Notes under the pieces: model-generated
The model's database searches: none
Told to the model about the DNA's origin: nothing
What the model saw: the letters and a program-made list of their open reading frames with translations, nothing else
Assembly: GCF_003047105.1 (NCBI RefSeq)
Contig: NZ_CP028475.1
Coordinates: 3,522,786-3,586,785, forward strand
Direction: 5' to 3'
Source of the DNA: Celeribacter baekdonensis
Lineage (GTDB): Bacteria; Pseudomonadota; Alphaproteobacteria; Rhodobacterales; Rhodobacteraceae
Length of the DNA stretch: 64,000 nucleotides
Translations under genes and position numbers: made by a program
Shown here: positions 57,209-64,000 of the stretch, one piece after another
Numbering within the stretch: the first letter of the stretch is position 1
Layout: each line of letters begins with the position of its first letter

Positions 57209-57922
57209 TTATGAGCAACTGAATTCGAGTAATCGATTCAAAACGCCCTCAACATATGTATGAACTTCCTCGAAATGCTCGAAGAGATGGTTTGTGGACG
57301 TGTCATTGTAAGAATGTATTCTTATTGTAAATTCAGGATCAAACCATGTTTCGCTCATGTGCTTGTCAAAAAAACGAGAACACGTCGTGATGTGGTACCG
57401 CGTCAGACAATTCAAACCTTCCCGATCACCCGCCTTCGAGGTTCGATAGCAATCGAAGTATTTCACCGGGCTCCAATCTAACGCACCGGCGACAAAGGGG
57501 CGTTCACTTTCCGACATGTCTCGTGCCCATATGAAACTTGTCCCAACATCACGGTTTCCGTGGTCATCAAATATTTCCACGCTCCATATGTTTTTGGTAA
57601 AAGGTCGAATTTCAAAGGACGCACGCCCGTCAATTTGCATGGTTCGGTAACCCGGAGTTCTAACACCGAACAACTGTGCTAAACTGTGGCTCTTTTCAGG
57701 CGAATTCGAAAGCTGAACCACTATGTCCCATGGAAAATTTGCTTCAGGGCAAAGACTAAACCCGGTGATGACTTTTGCCTCTGATGCAAGTTTTTCGAAA
57801 CTTCCTTCGAGATCATCCGTACACTGATCGAAACCCAGTGAGGTTTGGGCTTGAGCCGTCGAAGAAAAAGCGGCGGACAGCATTGCAAAGAGCAACAAGC
57901 GGAAGCGTGCAGAATTAAGCAA
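57209..57922 (-). CDS. Exported protein of unknown function between fabB and fabI
   Basis: A 237-residue protein with a signal peptide (LLLFAMLSAAFSSTAQA, cleavage near AQA-QT). The mature part contains seven Cys and phrases such as FEIRPFTKNIWSVEIFDDHGNRDVGTSFIWARDM, but no family I recognise. It is intact, in contrast to its neighbours, and AT-richer than them. It interrupts the usual fabA-fabB-fabI order. A terminator after fabB means it is likely transcribed from its own promoter. Confidence 0.7.
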   Translation of the reverse strand: MLNSARFRLLLFAMLSAAFSSTAQAQTSLGFDQCTDDLEGSFEKLASEAKVITGFSLCPEANFPWDIVVQLSNSPEKSHSLAQLFGVRTPGYRTMQIDGRASFEIRPFTKNIWSVEIFDDHGNRDVGTSFIWARDMSESERPFVAGALDWSPVKYFDCYRTSKAGDREGLNCLTRYHITTCSRFFDKHMSETWFDPEFTIRIHSYNDTSTNHLFEHFEEVHTYVEGVLNRLLEFSCS

Positions 57923-58032
57923 AGTATGTTACTCCATACGTCGTGTTTTTTATACTAGCCAGGTTTTTGATTGGCTACTCTGGGTTCAAACCCGACCTTG
58001 GCAACTCTCAGTCAAGCCCAGTCTAACACGAA

Positions 58033-58061
58033 AACGGCCACGCTCGTATAACGTGGCCGTT
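58033..58061 (-). terminator. Intrinsic terminator after fabB
   Basis: AACGGCCACG (58033-58042) pairs perfectly with CGTGGCCGTT (58052-58061). Read on the minus strand the hairpin is followed by TT, giving a terminator for the fabA-fabB unit. Confidence 0.85.
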
Positions 58062-58083
58062 CAAATCATACCCTAAAACCAGA

Positions 58084-59300
58084 TCAGTCGAGATATTTCG
58101 ACAACAACATTGACCGTTGGTGCCGCCAAACCCAACGAATTGGTCATGACGGTATCAAGCCCTGCGTTTTCCACCAGAGTTGTGGCGATTTCAGTCGCGT
58201 GGATCGCGGGGTCGAGGGTTTCGACATTGATCGACGGGATGATGAAATCGTGTTGCAGCGCCAAGAGGCAATAGACGGCTTCCTGTGCGCCGGTGGCGCC
58301 TTGGGAGTGACCGGTCATGGATTTGGTCGAGGAAATCACTGGCGTGTTGCCTTCGCCAAAGACCCGGCGCACGGCTTCGACTTCGCCCACGTCACCGACC
58401 GGGGTCGATGTGCCATGCGCGTTGATGTAGCCGACCTTGCGGCCTTCCGGCAGGGTGGAGAGGGCAAGCCGCATCGCGCGTTCGCCGCCCTCACCAGAGG
58501 GGGCCACCATATCCCGCGCCATCCGAGGTCGCGGCAAAGCCGGTCACTTCGGCGTATATTTTCGCACCGCGCGCTTTGGCGTGTTCCAACTCTTCGAGCA
58601 CCAAAATCGCACCGCCGCCGGAGATCACAAACCCATCGCGGTTCGCATCAAACGCGCGCGAGGCTTTGGTGGGTGTGTCGTTGAACTTTGAGGACATCGC
58701 CCCCATCGCATCAAACAGGCAGGACAGGGTCCAATCCAATTCCTCGCCACCACCGGCAAACATCACATCTTGTTTGCCCATCATGATCTGCTCGCTTGCC
58801 GCACCAATACAATGCAGCGAAGTCGAACAGGCCGAGGTGATCGAATAGTTGATGCCCTTGATCTGATAGGCGGTCGCCAAGTTGGCGGAAATCGTCGATC
58901 CCATGCATTTCGGCACCGCAAACGGCCCCACGCGTTTGGTGGCTTTTGTGGCCAAAACCGACTGATGCGCGGTGAACATGGCGGAGGTGGACGGCCACCC
59001 GAACCGGCAATCAAGCCGTGCGCACGTTGATCACGTCTTTTCCTCAAGGCCGGAGTCGGTGATCGCTTGGTCCATGGCGATGGAGGCATAGGCCGCCCCC
59101 GGACCCATGAACCGCAGGGCACGTTTTTCGACGTGGTCTTTGATTTCGAGTTTTTCTTTTTGGCTGCGGAACCCATACTCTTTCATGTCTTCATTGGCAG
59201 TGATGCCGGAGGTGCCCGCCTTGAGAGAGGCCAGCACTTCCTCAGAATTGTTGCCGATCGAGGAGACAACCCCGAGACCTGTGACGACGACGCGACGCAT
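58084..59300 (-). pseudogene. fabB: 3-oxoacyl-ACP synthase I (FabB), frameshifted
   Basis: The condensing enzyme that extends unsaturated and saturated acyl chains. Fragments MRRVVVTGLGVVSSIGNNSEEVLASLKAG, the catalytic Cys in [29 protein letters not shown] and STKSMTGHSQGATGAQEA with the two catalytic His, and TNSLG near the C-terminus lie in different frames. Removing a few indels (for example near 59025, 58510, 58130 and 58095) gives a continuous protein of about 406 residues ending VEKYLD. The start ATG is at 59300. It lies 43 bases downstream of fabA in one unit. Confidence 0.88.
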
Positions 59301-59343
59301 GGCGTGTTCTTCCCTGTGGTATTCGTTTCGATCCGCTTTGGGA

Positions 59344-59848
59344 TCAGCTCTCGGAGAGCGCAACTTTCATGTCTTTGACGATATAAATCACTTCGCCATC
59401 GGCCGACGATTCCGTCTGCAACACCCATGGTCAGGCGGCGGGTCTGGATCGCTTTGGTGAAATCAATCTTGTAGGTCAACATCTTACGGTCCGGGCGCAC
59501 CATGCCGGTGAGTTCACTTCACCGACACCAAGCGCATAACCGCGCCCCTGCCAGCCGCGCCAGCCAAGGTTAAAGCCGGTGAGCTGCCACAGACCATCAA
59601 GGCCCAAACAGCCGGGCATGATCGGGTTGCCGGGGAAATGGCAATCAAAGAACCAAAGGTCCGGCGTGATGTCGAATTCCGCCACAACATGACCCTTGCC
59701 ATGCGCGCCCCCGTCACCGGAAATCGGTGATCCGGTCCATCATCAACATGGGCGGGGCGGGAAGCTGCGCGTTGCCGGGGCCAAATAAGTCGCCCGCTGC
59801 ACATTTAAGCAGATCTTCCTTGGTGAAACTCGTGGGATACTCGGCCAT
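59344..59848 (-). pseudogene. fabA: 3-hydroxydecanoyl-ACP dehydratase/isomerase (FabA), frameshifted
   Basis: Bifunctional dehydratase-isomerase that introduces the double bond of unsaturated fatty acids. [59 protein letters not shown] (catalytic His and Asp), [19 protein letters not shown] and MKVALSES are present, but in different frames. At least three indels (near 59725, 59512 and 59425) interrupt it, and the 505-base span is not whole codons. The set fabA-fabB beside a divergent irr gene is characteristic of alphaproteobacteria. The start ATG is at 59848. Confidence 0.88.
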
Positions 59849-60086
59849 ATAGAACCCTTGCCTTCCTGCAATCTTTCAAAGTCGTATCCCCTCTATCACC
59901 CCGCCCCCCAACCACGCAAGGCGCAAGAGCGGGCAAAGTCCGATGAGCGGGAGCGGGTGAAAATCGTCCGAACCGAGCCAAAACGTTGTCTGATTGCGGC
60001 GGGTCGTCTTGTTGCGATCTATTTTCATTTGAATTTAACCCCGCCTTGGCCTTATATTGGCACTTATACCAAAGAAACGGACCCCG
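59849..60086. promoter_or_regulatory. Divergent promoter region of fabA and irr
   Basis: A 238-base gap between the divergent genes. The stretch 60016-60060 is relatively AT-rich and could hold the irr promoter. I see no clear iron-control element. Confidence 0.35.
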
Positions 60087-60580
60087 ATGACCCAGTCCCC
60101 AGCCCCCGAGCCGACGTGCCAGGCACTGCAAGACAAGAGCCTGCAAGACAAGACAAAGCGCGATCCGCGTCGTGGTGAGACGTGGCTGTGTGATGCGGGA
60201 GTGCGACCGACCCGTCAACGGGTGGCTTTGGCGACCTTGTTGATCGGTGACGGTCATGATCGCCATGTCACGGCTGAAAGTCTGTTTGCCGCGGCGCGCG
60301 ATGCGGGCGAAAAAGTGTCCTTGGCGACGGTCTACAACACGCTGCGGGCCTTTTGTCAGGCGGGTTTGATGCAGGAGGTGACCGTTGATGGCTCGCGCTC
60401 CTATTTCGACACAAATATGAATGAACATCCGCATTTCTTTTGGAAGAGCATGGCGCATTGACCGACGCGCCCGCCAAAGATCTGCAAATCGCACGTCTGC
60501 CGGACGCGCCCGAAGGCATGGAAATCGCCTCTGTCGATGTGGTGATCCGTCTGCGCCCCAAAACCCAAGTCCCGCACTGA
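60087..60580 (+). pseudogene. irr: Iron response regulator Irr (Fur family), frameshifted
   Basis: A 164-residue repressor after repair: WLCDAGVRPTRQRVALATLL (winged helix), RHVTAESLFAAARDAGEKVSLATVYNTLRAFCQAGL and a C-terminal HPHFF that includes the His-x-His of the heme site. Irr controls iron and heme genes in alphaproteobacteria and is degraded when heme is plentiful. The frame breaks after HPHFFW at a GG that should be GGG (about 60440-60441), giving WEEHGALTDAPAKDLQIARLPDAPEG to the stop at 60580. The span of 494 bases is one short. ATG 60087 is in a divergent arrangement with fabA. Confidence 0.88.
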
Positions 60581-60589
60581 CCTCTGTGC

Positions 60590-60978
60590 CGGGCGCTCGG
60601 GCGATCCTGTTGAATAGGCTCGGCTTTCTGCATCCCTTGCGCTCGACGCAGGTATTTTGGCGCTCGCGCTGTCAGTCACGCCGCTGGCGTTGTGGGCGCA
60701 GGGTGCTTTGCCGATCCAGTTTGAAACCCTCACAACCCCCCCGGCGAATTTACGATCTATTTCACCGATCTCCAATATTCCGCCGATCAGGTCTGGTTCG
60801 TCTCCGGCAGTTGCGAAAGTGCCTCTGAGGCGGCGGTGATTTCGGTGCAAGACTATGCCTATTCCGCCGATCTGACCGTGTTTTTGGCGCGCTATGCTTT
60901 GAGGCGGATCAGGTGGTCTGTGTGGCCAATCCGGGTCAAGCGCCACAGGCGTTTTGGGATGCCTACCCGCAAAAATAA
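60590..60978 (+). pseudogene. Exported small protein, frameshifted
   Basis: A signal-like segment (ILALALSVTPLALWAQGALP) is followed by a globular part in another frame: FTIYFTDLQYSADQVWFVSGSCESASEAAVISVQDYAYSADLTVFLARYA, then ADQVVCVANPGQAPQAFWDAYPQK to the stop at 60976-60978. It is probably periplasmic. The start is unclear and at least two frame changes occur. No family recognised. Confidence 0.5.
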
Positions 60979-61097
60979 ACGGTTCAACGGGAAAATTGAG
61001 GCTTGAGTTGACACCAAAAGGCGGACAAGTTTGGTCATGCACTGCGTTTCATATTCGTCTTCCGTGAGGGGCTTTTGAGGCGTGTTAGGAGGTCGAT

Positions 61098-61709
61098 GTG
61101 GCACAGCTTTTCACCGGGTCAGATGGCCAATCGCGCTGCGCATGGTGCGCCAGTGACCCCGAATATATCCGCTATCACGACGAAGAATGGGGTTATCCGG
61201 TCGCCGACGACATCCGTTTGTTTGAGAAAATCTGCCTCGAAGCTTTCAATCGGGCCTGTCATGGTGGACGATTTTGCGCAAACGCGAAGGTTTCGCGCCG
61301 CTTTCGCCGGGTTTGATTTTCACAACGTCGCACAGTTCGATGAGGCGGATGTGACCCGGCTTTTGGCCGATGCGGGCATCGTGCGCCACCGTAAAAAATC
61401 AACGCCACGATCAACAACGCCGCCCGTGCGGTCGAGATGGTGGCGAACGAAGGCTCGCTTGCTGCCTATTTTTGGTCCTTTGAACCCAAACCCGACGAAC
61501 ATGGCGCGCCGCAAACGGCGTCGATCTCGGAGACCTCAAAACGGCTTTCGAAAGACCTCAAAAAACGCGGCTGGAAATTTGTCGGCCCGACCACCTGTTT
61601 TGCCTTCATGCAGGCGATGGGGATGATCAATGATCACGCGACGGGCTGTGTGCATCGTGAGATCGCGGATCAAAAACGGGCGGTGTTTACGTCTCCGTCA
61701 CAGGGCTGA
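61098..61709 (+). pseudogene. tag: DNA-3-methyladenine glycosylase I (Tag), frameshifted
   Basis: A base-excision-repair enzyme of 203 residues. RCAWCASDPEYIRYHDEEWGYPVADDIRLFEKICLEAF and the C-terminal SKDLKKRGWKFVGPTTCFAFMQAMGMINDHATGC identify Tag; the conserved zinc-binding Cys/His residues are present (CAWC, HATGCVH). The central part is in other frames (FRAAFAGFDFHNVAQFDEADVTRLLADAGIVRH). Net length is whole codons, so indels compensate each other. GTG 61098 has TTAGGAGG upstream. It is convergent with, and overlaps, the next minus-strand gene. Confidence 0.85.
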
Positions 61710-62189
61710 TCAGCTCCGCCAATCCGCGCAGCCACGCCCGGATGGCGCGCGGGTCCACCTCTTCGAGCCGGTCCAGATCGCCCGCTGCATCCGCAAGCTG
61801 GTCCAAAATGTCGTGTCGCCTATCATCTACCGCGTCCGAGAGGGGCAGGGTGGCCGCCGCGACCAAAAGCTGACGCAACTCCTGCACCTCGCGCATCTTG
61901 CGAAACGCTTCGATCATCGGTCGGTCTGTGTCGGATCGCTGCGCCAGTCGCGCTCAAACAAGGACGTGACCCTTTGCCCGGCACCGAGGCAATCAAAGGC
62001 GATACAGCCGGAATAGCCGCGGTTCGCCAAATCGCCGTGAATGCCACAGGTAAACCCCGCAAGGTTGTGACAGCCCACACCTGCCGCTTTGTCATGGTCA
62101 AAATGATCGCCGCGATCAAAGGCCAAGGCCATACAGCACAGCGCGGCGCAGCGGCTACAGTCCGCAGAAAAGAGATCCGGTTTTTCCAT
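61687..62189 (-). pseudogene. Cysteine-cluster protein (YkgJ-like), frameshifted
   Basis: Two frames form a protein of about 167 residues: CSRCAALCCMALAFDRGDHFDHDKAAGVGCHNLAGFTCGIHGDLANRGYSGCIAFDCLGAGQRVT, then MIEAFRKMREVQELRQLLVAAATLPL. The eight Cys suggest a metal or iron-sulfur site. The frame changes near 61915, and the span of 503 bases is one short of whole codons. The function is unknown. Its 3' end overlaps tag by 23 bases. Confidence 0.65.
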
Positions 62190-62286
62190 GCCGCCATTTG
62201 ACGCTAAACCCGGGTCAGTTCAACGAAAAAGGCGGCACCTGCGTGCCGCCTCGTCCACTCTTTGATCTTCATTGCTGCGAAAATAC

Positions 62287-62725
62287 TCAGCTTCGCTTAG
62301 ACGATTTCAACAATTCAATGTCAAAGGTCAGATCTTCGCCAGCCAACGGTGGTTGGTTGGCGTCCAGGATGACCTCTTCGTCGGTGACAGAGACCACGGT
62401 GACCGGGATCACTTGGCCTTGCGGGCTTTGCATCTGAAGTTGCAGGCCGACTTCGAGCGGGATTTCCGCCGGGATTTGGGCGCGCGGCACGGGTTGTTGC
62501 GCGTCGTCATGGCGTGGGCCATAGGCCTCGTCAGCCACGGCCACGATGGTTTTTTTCTCGCCAACGGTCATGCCTGGAAGGTGCTTGTCCATGCCGGGGA
62601 TGATTTGGCCGGACCCAACTTCGAACTCAAGCGGATCACGCCCCGCCGAGCTGTCGAACACGGTGCCGTCTTGAGGGTGCCAGTGTAGTGAATGCGAATT
62701 TGTCGCCGGATTTGACTTCGGACAT
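62287..62725 (-). pseudogene. FKBP-type peptidyl-prolyl cis-trans isomerase, frameshifted
   Basis: A cytoplasmic foldase of about 146 residues. MSEVKSGDKIRIHYTGTLKDGTVFDSSAGRDPLEFEVGSGQIIPGMDKHLPGMTVGEKKTI is the FKBP core; PAEIPLEVGLQLQMQSPQGQVIPVTVVSVTDEEVILDANQPPLAGEDLTFDIEL continues it, with an inserted SlyD-like flap. Two missing bases, one near 62695 and one near 62665, separate the first 25 codons from the rest. Start ATG 62725. Confidence 0.82.
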
Positions 62726-62868
62726 CAGAAAAACTCTTTCGATTTCGGGTGGATTTTGAGGCCGCTTTGGTCCTGTTGGGCGCGGGTGCTCGTCGATTGC
62801 GGCCCAAGATAAGGGCTTAGAACCAGATGTAAAGGGCGGGGCTCAGTGCAAAAGCGGTTAAAAACCAC

Positions 62869-63733
62869 TTAAAACCCCACTAAAACCACTGTCCCGGCTC
62901 CATCAGCCAGATCGAGCAACTGGCTGTGCCATTCGAATTCGGTCGAATTGTGCCAGCGAAAACTGTCGATGTCATAGGTTGACCCAGAGTTCGACTTGAG
63001 CGCTTTGGCGGTGCGAAAGGACACGATGGCGGCCGTCAGTTTGTGATGCCACGGGCAGGCATAGGTGTTGTATTCCTCATCGTTGAACAGGTGGTTTTCC
63101 GACAGGGTGAGGCCCTTTTCGCTTTGAAAATCGCAATCCGGTCGATGTGGCGGCGGTTGGCCGGGATATGCTCTTCGAACCGCCAGCGCAGCCCGCCGAA
63201 AAGTCGAGTTGGCGTTCTTTTTGATGGCCTGCGGCGTCCATCCCCCCAACGCATAATAGCCGATTTGTCGAGGCAGGCGTCCAAGCGACACGGCATTGGG
63301 CGCGTCATGCACACATCGCCGGCATAGAGATCAACCACATAGGTCAACATCCCGCCGCGCCGTTCTTCGGTGTGAAAGGTCAGCATGTCGGTGATGCTGC
63401 GGGTCTCGCAGAACGGGAAAAACAGTATTCGGCATTGTAACAATAATACATCCAAATCCCCGGCGCCGCAGCGATAATGCGATTGACCGCTTGGGTCAGC
63501 ATATTGGGCACGCGGGTGGCATAGCGGATGCGATGGATTTGAAGTTCTAACCCCTCTGGCAGCGTCAGCTCATCGGGCGCAAACAACAGCACGGCTTTGA
63601 ACCCAAGCGTGATATGATGGCGCAGGGTCGTGTCCACCTCGATCAAATCTTCGGCAAAGACCATCGCGATTGGCCCTTTGAGCAAGGCGTCTTTGCCGTC
63701 TGAAAGAAAAGTGTTGAGGCTATCGTAACGCAT
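62869..63733 (-). pseudogene. Glycosyltransferase family 2-like protein, frameshifted
   Basis: Pieces in three minus frames: MRYDSLNTFLSDGKDALLKGPIAMVFAEDLIEVDTTLRHHITLGFKAVLLF, then FFPFCETRSITDMLTFHTEERRGGMLTYVVDLYAGD, FGGLRWRFEEHIPANRRHIDRIAIFKA, and finally FNDEEYNTYACPWHHKLTAAIVSFRTAKALKSN. The pattern matches Rhodobacterales proteins annotated as family 2 glycosyltransferases (Glyco_tranf_2_4), which may act in cell-surface polysaccharide assembly. At least three indels break it. Confidence 0.65.
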
Positions 63734-63971
63734 AAACTGTCCCTATTCGGGTGGCGGTCCGTGTGACTGTCCCCGTTTGTAGTAAAAAAGCCATGAAGAA
63801 GAGGGGATTGCAAGGATTGAGGACGCGGTTTGAGCGTTGTCGTGACAGGGCGGCGGATCGGTCGCACCTCATCGATGAGCACGCATCCGCAGCACACAAA
63901 CCCATTTGCTCCGCACCCCTCTTGGGCTAGAGAGACGACTTAATTTCCCCAATCATCGTGGACCCAAGGTC
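63734..63971. other. Intergenic region before the last gene
   Basis: About 240 bases with divergent promoters. No gene or repeat is recognised. Confidence 0.35.
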
Positions 63972-64000
63972 ATGTCTGACACAAAAGCCAACACCAAAAA
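63972..64000 (+). CDS. 5' end of an unidentified gene
   Basis: ATG 63972 opens a frame reading MSDTKANTK to the window end, with CAAGG a few bases upstream. Too little is visible to identify it. Confidence 0.35.

Overview
The window looks like chromosomal DNA of a marine alphaproteobacterium of the order Rhodobacterales (Roseobacter-type). Supporting features are an archaeal-type class I lysyl-tRNA synthetase, the Fur-family iron regulator Irr divergent from fabA-fabB with fabI nearby, an NDUFS4-like complex I protein, a CtrA-like regulator, a complete TRAP transporter, tamA-tamB, and GC-rich codon use. The genus cannot be fixed from the sequence alone.

Layout. 0-7.4 kb: the 3' end of lepA, a decayed IS3 transposase fragment, an NtrC-type two-component pair followed by an oxalate/formate-type MFS carrier (frameshifted), then a complete 830-bp IS5/IS427-type element. 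7.4-13.5 kb: tamB-tamA, a PhnA-like protein and a cold-shock protein. 13.6-17.8 kb: two AT-rich accessory genes (an HNH/treble-clef-like protein and a SIR2-domain protein) flanking ettA. 17.8-29 kb: ordinary genes (MarR-GNAT fusion, nadD, dacB, TerB, lysS, a beta-helix protein, HugZ-like, CtrA-like regulator, ABM monooxygenase, rhodanese). 29-32.9 kb: an AT-rich membrane protein overlapping the end of uvrB, a candidate structured RNA, the NDUFS4-like gene and tRNA-Arg(TCT). 33-38.1 kb: an accessory block with an Ig-repeat autotransporter, a broken element-type gene and a small conserved protein. 38.2-44.7 kb: a catabolic operon (thiolase, acyl-CoA synthetase, TRAP DctPQM) divergent from a PAS-LuxR regulator. 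45-53 kb: YaeQ, an M23 peptidase, a CoA-transferase, a TetA-like exporter, three alpha/beta hydrolases and a haloacid dehalogenase. 53-64 kb: a membrane protease homologue, a decayed GMC oxidoreductase, fabI, fabB, fabA, irr, tag, a Cys-rich protein, an FKBP isomerase and a glycosyltransferase-like protein, nearly all carrying frameshifts.

Two general points matter for anyone reusing this sequence. First, many genes are off frame by one base, often at a G/C or A/T run (for example at 5328, 15067, 20313, 51649), and from about 51.6 kb onward indels are dense even in fatty-acid synthesis genes. This looks mostly like consensus error, not gene decay. One apparent 558-codon double hydrolase is explained the same way. 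Second, two AT-rich accessory genes start inside the stop codon of a housekeeping gene (ettA, uvrB), and each lies at or in the same type of two-hairpin palindromic repeat. That insertion pattern, together with a candidate structured RNA at about 32.1 kb, is the most interesting unexplained structure I found.
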